Shown one piece after another: positions 26,208-35,710 of a stretch of DNA of 64,000 nt. The notes beneath the pieces are model-generated. The model was not told the origin of the DNA. It did not search any database and saw only the letters and a list, made by a program, of their open reading frames with translations. Source of the stretch: Capnocytophaga sp. oral taxon 338 str. F0234 (GTDB lineage Bacteria; Bacteroidota; Bacteroidia; Flavobacteriales; Flavobacteriaceae). The position numbers were made by a program, and so were the translations under genes. The DNA is taken from NCBI RefSeq assembly GCF_000192225.1, contig NZ_GL872413.1, forward strand, positions 1,152,285-1,216,284, written 5' to 3'. Numbering within the stretch: the stretch's first letter is position 1; every line of letters begins with the position of its first letter.

Positions 26208-27119
26208 ATGAAAATACAAGTAAAGAACGAGACGAATCGCCTACGAGCAGTTATCTTAGGGACTGCTCAGAGCAATGGTGCCACTCCCACGGCTCAGGAG
26301 GCTTATGACCCTAAATCTTTAGAACATATATTGGCAGGAACTTATCCTTTGGAAGAAGATATGATTCCTGAAATGGAGGCTTTTGCCAAAGTGCTTAAAA
26401 AATATGAGGTAGAAGTATACCGTCCTGAATTAATAGAGAATTGCAACCAGATTTTCACTCGTGATATTGGTTTTGTGATTGAAGACAAGTTTATCAAAGC
26501 CAACATTCTACCTGAAAGAGAAGAAGAATATCAAGCTATTGAGTATATAGTTCGCCAGATTCCTCCTTCTCAATATATCGTTCCTTCCCCTGAAATACAT
26601 ATTGAAGGAGGCGATGTGATGCCATGGAATGATCATATCTTCGTAGGCACTTACTATGGAGCTGATTATGCAAATTATAAGACAGCACGCACCAATAGGG
26701 AAGGAGTAGAGCTGCTTAAAGCACTCTTTCCTAATAAGATAGTGAAGGCATTTGACTTGGTTAAGTCCAACACAGAACCTCGTGATAATGCACTTCACTT
26801 AGATTGTTGTTTTCAGCCTGTAGGTGTTGATAAAGGAATTATTTACAAAGGAGGATTTCGCAGTGAGGAAGATTATCAATACTTAGTAGATCTTTTTGGC
26901 AAGGAAAATCTTTTTCATATAGAACGTGAGGAAATGTATCAGATGTTTAGTAATATTTTTTCTATTGCTCCTGATATAGTGGTTTCTGAACGAAATTTTA
27001 TCCGGCTTAATCAGTGGCTTAGAGCTAAAGGCTTTACTGTAGAAGAAATCCCGTATGCTGAAATCTCTAAACAGGAAGGGCTCTTACGATGCTCCACTTT
27101 GCCATTGCTCAGGGACTAA
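26208..27119 (+). CDS. Amidinotransferase / dimethylarginine dimethylaminohydrolase-family protein
   Basis: A 303-residue member of the guanidine-modifying (pentein) superfamily. Candidate catalytic residues are visible: Asp/Asn near FTRDIGFVI, Glu and Asp in EIHIEGGDVMPW, His in NALHLDCCFQPVG, and the C-terminal nucleophile Cys in LLRCSTLPL. The family hydrolyses or transfers the guanidino group of arginine or related compounds; the exact substrate is not readable. It starts close behind its own -7 box, and the c-di-AMP phosphodiesterase gene begins 26 bases after its stop. Confidence 0.8.
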   Translation: MKIQVKNETNRLRAVILGTAQSNGATPTAQEAYDPKSLEHILAGTYPLEEDMIPEMEAFAKVLKKYEVEVYRPELIENCNQIFTRDIGFVIEDKFIKANILPEREEEYQAIEYIVRQIPPSQYIVPSPEIHIEGGDVMPWNDHIFVGTYYGADYANYKTARTNREGVELLKALFPNKIVKAFDLVKSNTEPRDNALHLDCCFQPVGVDKGIIYKGGFRSEEDYQYLVDLFGKENLFHIEREEMYQMFSNIFSIAPDIVVSERNFIRLNQWLRAKGFTVEEIPYAEISKQEGLLRCSTLPLLRD

Positions 27120-27145
27120 TACTATCTTTAGATAAATCTTCTATT

Positions 27146-29191
27146 ATGAAAATAAAGCATTTTTGGTATAAATTATATACAAAGCAAGGTCTCCTTTACA
27201 AATTCTTTCTTGCAGTAGTACTTGTGGTAGCTATTATTTTTCTCTTACCCAAAGGAAGTAAATTCTCTTATGAATTTCAGTCTGGGAAACCATGGTTACA
27301 TCCTTCTTTGTATGCTCCTTTTGATTTTACCTTAAAAAAAACAAATGAACAGATTGCTAAAGAAAGACAATTCACAGAAAGCCAATCGCCCACTTATTTC
27401 TTTAAGGATACTACAGTTTTGGCCTCTGTTAAGAAAAATTATTATCAAAAGGCTTTGTCTTACTTTGCTTCCATAGCACCTTCACAACAGGAAAGACTCT
27501 TACATAAAGGAGAAGAATTTCTAAAGAAGGTCTACCGTAATGGTGTTTTTTATTCTTCTCAGGAACTTTCTGATAAAGAAATTTTCTTGGTAGAAGGTAA
27601 TGAAGTCTCTACCTTTACTCCGAATGACTTTTTCTTTCTTAACCAAACAAAGGAGGCTATTTATTCTTATTTTAAGGAAAAGCCTTTTGTAGAATATATG
27701 GACACTTATTATGCTATTTTTTCTGAAGTTATGTTGCCTAATATTTTTGTTAACGAACATTTTACTCAGAAAACATTAGAGGAAAATCTTAAAAAGATTA
27801 TTCATTCTTATGGAGTAGTTAAAAAGGGTCAACTTATTATTGAAAAAGGTCAGTTAGTATCAGCCGAAAAACTTGCAATACTTACTTCTTTGCAAAAAGA
27901 ATATGCGCTGAATAGTTCTGAAAATATAACAACCCTTTCTTTCTTAGGCTATGTGCTTATTGTGACAATGCTTATTAGTATGATTCTACTTTATTTGTAT
28001 CACTTCAAAGGAGAAATGTTTGCTAATAATAATATTGTAACTCTGATTTTTGTTACTATATTACTTTTTGTTGCAGGTGTTTCTTGGATCACTAAGGCAA
28101 ATGCGGATTATATTTATGCCCTACCAATATGCATTTTTCCTATAGTAATGAAAGCCTTTTTTGACCTACGTCTGGGAATGTTTCTTTATATCATCACACT
28201 TATATTAATAGGGTTTATTGTTCCTAATAGTTTCCAATTTATCTATACTAATGTCATAGTAGCAGGAGTGCTTTTACTTGATACTAAAGGTGGAATGCAT
28301 TATCGTATTAATCTTTTTATGGTTATTACATACATTGTTGCCGCATATATTGTAACATATCTTTGCCAATTGATGATATCTACGGGAAATCTCCATAATA
28401 TCCATTATCCTACAATTGGTCTTTTTATTCTTAATGGGTTTCTTACACTTTTTGTACAACCTCTTACCTATTTGTATGAGAAAGTGTTTGGATTGGTTTC
28501 TAATGTTTCTCTCTTAGAGCTCTCTGATACTCACAATAGACTGCTTAGAGAGCTTTCTGAAAAAGCACCTGGTTCTTTTCAGCATTCTTTACAAGTGTCT
28601 AACTTGGCTGAAGCAAGCGCCTTAGCTATTGGCGCTAACGCGATGCTTGTGCGTGTAGGTGCTCTCTATCATGATATTGGTAAGATGAAGAATCCACTCT
28701 ATTTTACTGAGAATCAAAAAACTTCTGTAAATCCACATGATGAGCTTACTCCTGTTGAAAGTGCCAGGATTATTAAAAGCCATGTAATTGATGGTATTGA
28801 GATGGCAAGAGCTAATAATATCCCAGACCGTATTATTGATTTTATTCGAACTCACCATGGCAATAGTCTTATTTATTATTTTTATAAAAAACAACTGGAT
28901 TCAGGAGAACCTCTTAATGAGGATGATTTCCGCTATTCAGGTCCCATTCCTTTTTCTAAAGAAACAGCAATCCTTATGATGTCTGATTCTGTAGAAGCTG
29001 CTTCTAAAAGTCTTGTTAATCCTACTATTGACGCAATTGATACTTTAGTAGAGAATATTGTTAAAAGGCAAATAGAAGAAAGGCAATTCCTTAATGCTGA
29101 TATTACTTTTAAGGATATTGAGAAAATTAAAAAAGTTCTTAAAGAAAAACTTTTTAATATTTATCACTTGCGTATTGCTTATCCAAAATAA
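27146..29191 (+). CDS. pgpH: 7TMR-HD phosphohydrolase, PgpH-type c-di-AMP phosphodiesterase
   Basis: A 681-residue membrane enzyme with one N-terminal TM helix (residues 15-35), a large extracytoplasmic 7TMR-HDED domain (about 40-270), about seven TM helices (285-450) and a cytoplasmic HD domain (about 480-670). Metal-binding motifs include GSFQHSLQVS, YHDIGKM and FIRTHHGNSL. PgpH proteins hydrolyse cyclic di-AMP and so influence osmolyte balance and cell-wall homeostasis. The ATG at 27146 is chosen because the upstream in-frame ATG (27089) lies inside the preceding gene. Assignment by architecture is firm; activity is inferred. Confidence 0.88.
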   Translation: MKIKHFWYKLYTKQGLLYKFFLAVVLVVAIIFLLPKGSKFSYEFQSGKPWLHPSLYAPFDFTLKKTNEQIAKERQFTESQSPTYFFKDTTVLASVKKNYYQKALSYFASIAPSQQERLLHKGEEFLKKVYRNGVFYSSQELSDKEIFLVEGNEVSTFTPNDFFFLNQTKEAIYSYFKEKPFVEYMDTYYAIFSEVMLPNIFVNEHFTQKTLEENLKKIIHSYGVVKKGQLIIEKGQLVSAEKLAILTSLQKEYALNSSENITTLSFLGYVLIVTMLISMILLYLYHFKGEMFANNNIVTLIFVTILLFVAGVSWITKANADYIYALPICIFPIVMKAFFDLRLGMFLYIITLILIGFIVPNSFQFIYTNVIVAGVLLLDTKGGMHYRINLFMVITYIVAAYIVTYLCQLMISTGNLHNIHYPTIGLFILNGFLTLFVQPLTYLYEKVFGLVSNVSLLELSDTHNRLLRELSEKAPGSFQHSLQVSNLAEASALAIGANAMLVRVGALYHDIGKMKNPLYFTENQKTSVNPHDELTPVESARIIKSHVIDGIEMARANNIPDRIIDFIRTHHGNSLIYYFYKKQLDSGEPLNEDDFRYSGPIPFSKETAILMMSDSVEAASKSLVNPTIDAIDTLVENIVKRQIEERQFLNADITFKDIEKIKKVLKEKLFNIYHLRIAYPK

Positions 29192-29242
29192 TTTTTTTGT
29201 TAAAATATCTTTATTATTGAGCGTATTTGTGCCTTTTTGTTG

Positions 29243-29250
29243 TACATTTG
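29243..29250 (+). promoter_or_regulatory. -7 promoter box TACATTTG
   Basis: TAnnTTTG 25 bases before the metallophosphoesterase ATG. Confidence 0.5.
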
Positions 29251-29274
29251 CGCTCAATTTAGTAGAATTAAGAA

Positions 29275-30507
29275 ATGCATCATTTTATTAATTATCTTTG
29301 TATCTTCTACGTACTTATGGTGCTTTTGAGTGCTTTTTGTGTACGTAAAGCAGTAAAATACAAGGTCTTTACTTACCTATATTACGTGGCATCTGCTTTT
29401 TTCTTTTTTTATTTCCTTTATTTTTGGAATGAATCTTTTGCAGGTGTTTGGGATGTTCATCGTCAATTTTCCTTTGGACTTTTTCTCTCTTGGCTTTTGT
29501 TTGTTACGCTTATAAGTTTGTTTTTTCTCGGGGAGACTCTCATCCGCTTACTCTGTGCTCCTTTCCGTATGAAAAAGGAAGAAGTAATTCCCTCTCGTAG
29601 ACGTTTTGTCAGCCTTATAGGGATGGGGATTGCTGCTATTCCTTTTGCAGGTATGATTTACGGAATGTTCTGGGGAAAATATAATTTTAGAGTTATAAAG
29701 CATACCCTTTATTTTGATGATCTTCCTGATGCCTTTGATGGTTATCGGGTGGTACACATCTCCGATATTCATTCAGGGAGTTTTGACAATGCAGAAAAAG
29801 TACAATATGGCATTGATATGATTAATGCCCAAAAGGGAGATGTGATCTTCTTCACGGGGGATTTGGTCAATAATAAGGCAGAAGAAATGATTCCCTGGAT
29901 ATCATATTTCAAACAAATACATGCTAAAGACGGCGTGTACTCTGTGCTTGGGAACCATGACTATGGTGATTATGTACAATGGGATTCACCACAAGATAAA
30001 GCAAAAAATTTAGAAAACCTCAAGCAAATGCATGATCAGCTTGGTTTTTGTTTGCTCAATAATGAGTCAGTGTTTCTCTCCCGTGGAAGACAGCGTATTG
30101 CTGTAGTGGGAGTAGAAAATTGGGGTGAAGGATTTATTAAAAAAGGGGACTTAGATCAAGCATTGCTTACAGTGGATAGGTCTGATTTTAAGATTCTTCT
30201 CTCTCATGATCCCACTCATTGGCAATATAAGGTGATAGATGACCCTAATTTCATTCACTTAACCCTAAGTGGTCATACTCATGGCATGCAGTTTGGTATA
30301 GAAATTCCAGGAGTAATCAAGTGGAGTCCTGCCAGTTGGCGATATAAATATTGGGGTGGTGTTTATAAGGAAAAAGGAAAATATATTAATGTAAATCGTG
30401 GGTTTGGTTACTTGGCTTTTCCTGGACGTGTGGGTATGCCGCCTGAAATCACTGTTATCGAACTAAAAAAGAAAGATAAAAATGAGCTTTCCTTTGAGGA
30501 GAAATAG
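29275..30507 (+). CDS. Membrane metallophosphoesterase (calcineurin-like)
   Basis: A 410-residue protein with four N-terminal TM helices (to about residue 130) and a calcineurin-like phosphoesterase domain. The complete metal-site series is visible: SDIHSG, FFTGDLVNN, LGNHDYG, LSHDPTHW and SGHTHGMQFG. The layout resembles YkuE/YaeI-type membrane-associated phosphoesterases, some of which act on lipid-linked phosphates. The real substrate is unknown. Transcribed from its own -7 box; the thioredoxin-like gene follows 75 bases later. Confidence 0.87.
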   Translation: MHHFINYLCIFYVLMVLLSAFCVRKAVKYKVFTYLYYVASAFFFFYFLYFWNESFAGVWDVHRQFSFGLFLSWLLFVTLISLFFLGETLIRLLCAPFRMKKEEVIPSRRRFVSLIGMGIAAIPFAGMIYGMFWGKYNFRVIKHTLYFDDLPDAFDGYRVVHISDIHSGSFDNAEKVQYGIDMINAQKGDVIFFTGDLVNNKAEEMIPWISYFKQIHAKDGVYSVLGNHDYGDYVQWDSPQDKAKNLENLKQMHDQLGFCLLNNESVFLSRGRQRIAVVGVENWGEGFIKKGDLDQALLTVDRSDFKILLSHDPTHWQYKVIDDPNFIHLTLSGHTHGMQFGIEIPGVIKWSPASWRYKYWGGVYKEKGKYINVNRGFGYLAFPGRVGMPPEITVIELKKKDKNELSFEEK

Positions 30508-30582
30508 AAAAAAAATTTATGTTGTTTAGAAAAAGTATCATAATTTTTCAACTGAAAATCTGAAAGATAAAAGAAGAATAAC

Positions 30583-30885
30583 ATGTCAGTATTTGGAGAT
30601 ATAATCAGCACTAGTAAGCCTGTGCTTATTGTTTTTTATGCAGGATGGCATTATTTAGCTAAAGATGCCATTGATTCTATTCAGCAAGTAGCCGATTCTT
30701 TAGGAGAGGCTGTGCGTGTGATTAGGATTGATATTGATAAAAACAAGGAACTTACCCAAAAGCTAAAAATTAATGGGATTCCCACCTATATGATTTTCCA
30801 CAAAGGAGAACTCGTATGGCGCACTGAAGCTCTGCAACCTAGTACTAACCTTATCAGTGCAATAAAACCTTTTATAGAATTATAG
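30583..30885 (+). CDS. Thioredoxin-fold protein without redox cysteines
   Basis: A 100-residue cytoplasmic thioredoxin-fold protein: PVLIVFYAGWHYLAKDAI in place of FWAxWCGPC, then VRVIRIDIDKNKELTQKL, and the cis-Pro loop NGIPTYMIFHKGELVWR. Both active-site cysteines are absent (W-H-Y-L-A), and there are no cysteines at all. Flavobacteria commonly carry a small Cys-less thioredoxin of this kind, and YbbN-like chaperone roles have been proposed for similar proteins. It ends 3 bases before the TRIC-like gene, so the two are very probably co-translated. Confidence 0.78.
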   Translation: MSVFGDIISTSKPVLIVFYAGWHYLAKDAIDSIQQVADSLGEAVRVIRIDIDKNKELTQKLKINGIPTYMIFHKGELVWRTEALQPSTNLISAIKPFIEL

Positions 30886-30888
30886 AAA

Positions 30889-31569
30889 ATGAATGAAATG
30901 ATTTCATGTCTTGGTGAAGGGTTTACTTCTCTAAGCCAAGAGATTAAGACAATAGCCTCAGATCCTATTTATCTTTGGGATCTTATAGGAACTTTTGTTT
31001 TCGGAATTTCCGGTGTTTTGCTTGGTTTAGAACGACGTATGGATGTTTTTGGAATGTTTATTTTAGCTTTCGTTACAGGAGTAGGGGGAGGTACACTCCG
31101 TGATGTTATGATAGGGAGTACTCCTGTCTTTTGGATGAAGAACCTCATGTATATCTTTATGATAGGAGTAAGTGTAGTTTTCACTTTACTTTTCAAGACT
31201 AAGTTTTCGGCTCACTGGAGTTATTGGCTGTTACTTTTTGATGCTATTGGGTTGGGAGTTTTTACTATTATTGGATTAGAAAAAGCACTTCGTTATGATC
31301 TTTCTCCAACGATAGCTATTGTTTTAGGAACTATGACAGGGAGTTTTGGAGGAGTAATACGTGATATTTTAGCTAATAGAATGCCTGCTATTTTCCAAAA
31401 AGAAATCTATGCAACAGCCTGTGTGGCTGGAGGTACAGTATACTTTCTACTTAATGGTATTATGGCAGAATATCATGCATGGGTGGTTTTTATTACCATT
31501 TGTGTAGTTATTGTTGTGCGTATGCTTTCCGTAAAATATCATTGGGAACTCCCAAAATTCTTAGGCTAA
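30889..31569 (+). CDS. TRIC-like cation channel / UPF0126 family
   Basis: A 226-residue membrane protein with seven predicted TM helices. Two homologous halves each carry a glycine-rich kink and Arg-Asp motif (GVGGGTLRDVMIG and GSFGGVIRDILANR), the signature of UPF0126/YicG-type bacterial TRIC channels. Bacterial relatives conduct monovalent cations as trimers. The start at 30889 is three bases beyond the thioredoxin-like stop; a second Met four codons on is possible. Confidence 0.87.
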   Translation: MNEMISCLGEGFTSLSQEIKTIASDPIYLWDLIGTFVFGISGVLLGLERRMDVFGMFILAFVTGVGGGTLRDVMIGSTPVFWMKNLMYIFMIGVSVVFTLLFKTKFSAHWSYWLLLFDAIGLGVFTIIGLEKALRYDLSPTIAIVLGTMTGSFGGVIRDILANRMPAIFQKEIYATACVAGGTVYFLLNGIMAEYHAWVVFITICVVIVVRMLSVKYHWELPKFLG

Positions 31570-31727
31570 AAGATTTTTCTTTTTCCTTATATAAAAATAG
31601 AAACTACTTATCTTTAGTCCTGATTGGGCAAATTCTCTTGGAGAAGCTTACAAGACAAAAGTGAGTAGCTTTTTCTTTTTAGGAAAATTTTTTAAAATAA
31701 AAGTAAGGAAATTCTGAAAAAAACAAT

Positions 31728-31735
31728 TAACTTTG
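31728..31735 (+). promoter_or_regulatory. -7 promoter box TAACTTTG for uvrA
   Basis: TAnnTTTG 19 bases before the uvrA ATG. Confidence 0.55.
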
Positions 31736-31753
31736 TCCGCTATTTATAACTGA

Positions 31754-34594
31754 ATGAAAAAGGATAAGAATATTATAGTACAAGGAGCAAGAGTGCATAA
31801 TTTAAAAAATATAGATGTACAGATTCCTCGTTATAAACTAGTGGTGGTAACAGGGCTGTCAGGGAGTGGGAAATCATCTTTAGTATTTGATACAATCTAT
31901 GCCGAGGGACAACGTCGCTATATAGAGACCTTCTCAGCTTATGCCCGCCAGTTTTTAGGAGGACTGGAGCGCCCTGATGTGGATAAGATAGACGGACTCT
32001 CTCCGGTAATAGCCATTGAGCAGAAAACTACCTCCAAGTCACCTCGCTCTACTGTGGGGACTATTACCGAGATTTATGACTTTCTACGTCTACTCTATGC
32101 CCGTGCATCCGATGCCTATAGCTATCGCACAGGCGAAAAAATGGTTAGCTATACCGATAGCCAGATACAAGAGCTTATTCTCCAAGAGTATGAGGGCAAG
32201 GCAATTCATATCTTAGCGCCTATAGTACAATCGCGCAAGGGACACTATCGCGAACTCTTTGAGCAAATCGCCAAGCAGGGTTTCCTCAAAGTACGTGTAG
32301 ATGGGCAGATTCGTGAAATAGAGTACGGAATGAAGCTGGATCGCTACAAAACCCATGATATAGAGGTGGTGATTGACCGCTTAGAAATAAAGAACAATGA
32401 TATTACCCAGCGTCGTTTATCCGAAAGTATACAAACAGCTATGCGACATGGTAATGGGATCCTGATGATATTAAGCGATAAGAACGAGACACCTCGTTAC
32501 TTCAGCCGTAACCTTATGTGTCCTACCACGGGGATTTCTTACCCCTTACCTGAGCCGAATACCTTCTCTTTTAACTCTCCCAAAGGGATGTGCCCGCACT
32601 GTAATGGACTGGGTACCATACAAGAGGTAACCTTGAGCAAGCTCATTCCCGATATGTCGCTTTCTATCAAGCAGGGTGCTATTACCGCTATAGGAGCCGA
32701 AAAGAGGACTTGGATATTCCAGCAATTGGAAACCATACTTAGGAAGTTTGGACATAAGCTCTCTGATCCTGTAGAGAAACTCCCCAAGGAAGCCATAGAT
32801 ATGATACTCTTCGGGGGAAAGGAAAAATTCTCTGAAAAGTCTGAAGTGATGGGGATTACTCGTGATTTTTCTATTGATTTTGATGGAATTGTTAATTTTA
32901 TAGAACAACAATACCAAGATATGGAAAGTAGTGCCTCTATACAGCGTTGGGCAAAGGATTTTATGGAAGAAAAGACCTGTCCTGAGTGTGGTGGCTCTCG
33001 CTTGCGCAAGGAAGCTTTATATTTTCGTATTGCTGATAAAAACATAGCAGAACTTTCAGCTATGTCCATAGCTGAGCTTATGCAGTGGTTTGATATCCTG
33101 CCTGAGAAACTCTCTGTTCGCCAAAAGAAGATAGCTCATGAGATTCTCAAGGAAATTCGTGAGCGCCTGCGTTTTCTCTTGGATGTGGGACTTGATTATC
33201 TTTCCTTAGGCAGAAGCTCCAAAACCCTTTCAGGAGGAGAGGCACAACGTATTCGCTTGGCTACCCAGATAGGTTCCAAGCTCACCAATGTACTCTATAC
33301 CTTGGATGAACCCAGTATAGGTCTACACCAGCGTGATAATGAACGACTTATTAATTCTCTTAAATCGCTTCGCGATATAGGAAATTCTGTAGTGGTGGTA
33401 GAGCATGATGCCGATATGATGCTCCACGCTGACTATGTGATAGATATAGGTCCTAAGGCAGGTAAAGGTGGGGGAGAGGTAATCTTTGCTGGTACCCCCC
33501 AGCAGATGCTTCAGACACATACCCTGACGGCTTCTTATCTTAATGGAGAAAGAGCCATAGAGGTACCTCAGGAGCGTCGCAAAGGTAATGGATATTTTAT
33601 AGAATTGATAGGATGTACGGGGAACAACCTAAAGAATGTATCAGTGAAATTCCCTTTGGGTATGATGATTGGGGTAACAGGGGTGTCAGGCTCTGGAAAA
33701 TCTACCTTAATTAATGAAACACTCTATCCCATCCTCAATGCACACTTCTACAATGCGCTTAAAAAACCAATGCCCTATAAGCAAATCGTTGGTTTAGAGT
33801 ATATTGATAAGGTGATTGATATAGATCAATCTCCCATAGGACGTATTCCTCGTTCCAATCCTGTTACCTATACGGGTGTGTTTTCGGAAATACGAGACCT
33901 CTTTTCCCATACTCCAGAGGCTATGATTCGTGGCTATAAACCTGGACGCTTTAGTTTCAATGTTAAGGGCGGTCGTTGTGAGACTTGTGAAGGAGGTGGT
34001 ATGAAGGTGATTGAAATGAACTTTCTTCCCGATGTTTTGGTAGAATGTGAGACCTGTCATGGTAAGCGTTTTAACCGAGAAACCCTTGAAATTCGCTACA
34101 AAGGGAAATCTATAGCCGATGTACTAGCTATGACTATAGACGAGGCAGTAGCCTTCTTTGAACCTATTCCGAAAATCTATAGAAAGCTCAAGACGATACA
34201 GGAAGTAGGGTTGGGTTATATCACCTTAGGACAGCCGTCTACTACGCTCTCAGGAGGAGAGGCACAGCGTATCAAGCTCGCTACGGAGCTCTCCAAGCGT
34301 GATACAGGCAATACCTTTTATATATTGGACGAACCTACTACAGGACTGCACTTTGAGGATATAAAAATCCTTATGGAGGTGCTTAACAGGCTCACCGAAA
34401 AAGGAAATACAGTGCTTATCATTGAACACAATTTAGATGTTATTAAGATGATGGATTACCTAATAGACATGGGGCCAGAAGGTGGTAAAGGAGGGGGACA
34501 GGTAGTGGCTATGGGTACTCCAGAGGAAGTAGCTAAGAATAGGAAGAGCTATACAGCTAAGTTTTTGAAAGAGGTTTTAAAGACAAAAAGATGA
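31754..34594 (+). CDS. uvrA: Excinuclease ABC subunit A
   Basis: A 946-residue damage-recognition ATPase of nucleotide excision repair. There are two ABC modules: the first Walker A is GLSGSGKSS, the second GVSGSGKST. LSGGEAQRI signatures occur twice. Zinc-binding cysteine pairs lie at MCPHCNG and CPECGG in the first module and CETCEG / CETCHG in the second. Length is normal. Its TGA overlaps the ATG of the following glycosyltransferase (ATGA), implying translational coupling of two functionally unrelated genes. Confidence 0.97.
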   Translation: MKKDKNIIVQGARVHNLKNIDVQIPRYKLVVVTGLSGSGKSSLVFDTIYAEGQRRYIETFSAYARQFLGGLERPDVDKIDGLSPVIAIEQKTTSKSPRSTVGTITEIYDFLRLLYARASDAYSYRTGEKMVSYTDSQIQELILQEYEGKAIHILAPIVQSRKGHYRELFEQIAKQGFLKVRVDGQIREIEYGMKLDRYKTHDIEVVIDRLEIKNNDITQRRLSESIQTAMRHGNGILMILSDKNETPRYFSRNLMCPTTGISYPLPEPNTFSFNSPKGMCPHCNGLGTIQEVTLSKLIPDMSLSIKQGAITAIGAEKRTWIFQQLETILRKFGHKLSDPVEKLPKEAIDMILFGGKEKFSEKSEVMGITRDFSIDFDGIVNFIEQQYQDMESSASIQRWAKDFMEEKTCPECGGSRLRKEALYFRIADKNIAELSAMSIAELMQWFDILPEKLSVRQKKIAHEILKEIRERLRFLLDVGLDYLSLGRSSKTLSGGEAQRIRLATQIGSKLTNVLYTLDEPSIGLHQRDNERLINSLKSLRDIGNSVVVVEHDADMMLHADYVIDIGPKAGKGGGEVIFAGTPQQMLQTHTLTASYLNGERAIEVPQERRKGNGYFIELIGCTGNNLKNVSVKFPLGMMIGVTGVSGSGKSTLINETLYPILNAHFYNALKKPMPYKQIVGLEYIDKVIDIDQSPIGRIPRSNPVTYTGVFSEIRDLFSHTPEAMIRGYKPGRFSFNVKGGRCETCEGGGMKVIEMNFLPDVLVECETCHGKRFNRETLEIRYKGKSIADVLAMTIDEAVAFFEPIPKIYRKLKTIQEVGLGYITLGQPSTTLSGGEAQRIKLATELSKRDTGNTFYILDEPTTGLHFEDIKILMEVLNRLTEKGNTVLIIEHNLDVIKMMDYLIDMGPEGGKGGGQVVAMGTPEEVAKNRKSYTAKFLKEVLKTKR

Positions 34595-35706
34595 GAATAG
34601 GATTTGATGCCAAGCGGGCTTTCCATAATTTACGAGGCTTAGGTAACTACAGCCGCGACCTTATTCGTATCTTGCAAGAGAGAACGGATATGGAATTGAT
34701 GCTTTTTAATCCTTTAAAAAGGAAATTTTTAGGGGTAAAGATGACGGAAAAGACCACTGAGATCAATCCCAAAGGCTTCTTTTGGAAGCGGTTTAAGAGT
34801 CTTTGGAGACTTTTTTATATCACAACTCTTGCCCAAAAAGAACGACTTGATATCTATCATGGACTTTCAGGGGAGATACCTATAGGCATATATAAATATG
34901 TACCTACGGTAGTTACCATACATGATCTTATTTTCTTGCGTTTTCCTCAGTGGTACAGTGCTTTTGATAGGAAGATACATACCCTAAAGTTTCGCTATGC
35001 CGCCCAGAAAGCACAACATATCATCGCTATCAGCGAGCAAACTAAGCAGGATATAGTAGATTATTTTCATATAGATCCTAATAAAATATCAGTAGTCTAT
35101 CAGGGGTGTCATGCTGCCTTTAAACAAACCTATACGGAGAAGGAAAAAGATCAAGTAAGAGAGAAATATGCCTTACCTGACCGATTTGTACTGAATGTAG
35201 GAGCTATAGAGGCGAGAAAGAATGCCTTAGAGATTGTAAAGGCACTCAAAGGTACTGACCTACCGCTGATTATGGTAGGGAAAAAGACTGCTTATTATGA
35301 GAAAGTAGAGGCTTATTGCAAGGAAAATGATATGCAATCACAAGTGCGAGTACTTTCTGATGTTTCTATGCAAGAGTTGGCTATGATATATCAAATAGCT
35401 ACTATATTCTGCTATCCTTCTGTTTTTGAAGGGTTTGGTATTCCTATCATAGAAGCCCTCTTTTCCAAAACGCCAGTAATTACCTCTAAAGGAAGTTGCT
35501 TTGAGGAGGCGGGAGGTAGTGGCAGCATTTATGTAAATCCTACTGAACATACTGCTTTGGAGATAAGGCTGGCAATAGATCAACTTCTCGCTTCTTCTGA
35601 GCGTATGCAGCAGATGAAAGAGGTAGGCTATAGTTATGCGCAAAAATTCACAGACGAAAAGGTCTGTGAAAATCTTTTGAAGGTATATCAAGAGTTGATT
35701 TCCTAA
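34591..35706 (+). CDS. Family 1/4 glycosyltransferase
   Basis: A 371-residue GT-B glycosyltransferase. The N-terminal half begins RIGFDAKRAFHNLRGLGNYS with HDLIFLRFP. The donor-binding half has VGAIEARKN and the E-x7-E motif in SVFEGFGIPIIEAL. It probably adds a sugar, possibly mannose, to a lipid- or protein-linked glycan; the convergent neighbour makes GDP-mannose. It overlaps the uvrA stop by four bases. Its 3' end contains a hairpin that looks like the terminator of the opposing manC gene. Confidence 0.88.
   Translation: MRIGFDAKRAFHNLRGLGNYSRDLIRILQERTDMELMLFNPLKRKFLGVKMTEKTTEINPKGFFWKRFKSLWRLFYITTLAQKERLDIYHGLSGEIPIGIYKYVPTVVTIHDLIFLRFPQWYSAFDRKIHTLKFRYAAQKAQHIIAISEQTKQDIVDYFHIDPNKISVVYQGCHAAFKQTYTEKEKDQVREKYALPDRFVLNVGAIEARKNALEIVKALKGTDLPLIMVGKKTAYYEKVEAYCKENDMQSQVRVLSDVSMQELAMIYQIATIFCYPSVFEGFGIPIIEALFSKTPVITSKGSCFEEAGGSGSIYVNPTEHTALEIRLAIDQLLASSERMQQMKEVGYSYAQKFTDEKVCENLLKVYQELIS
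35647..35670 (-). terminator. Putative manC terminator inside the opposing gene
   Basis: Perfect 9-bp stem TTCACAGAC/GTCTGTGAA with a 6-base loop. Read on the minus strand it is followed by TTTTTG, and it lies about 40 bases past the manC stop, within the 3' coding end of the glycosyltransferase. Confidence 0.55.
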
Positions 35707-35710
35707 GAGG

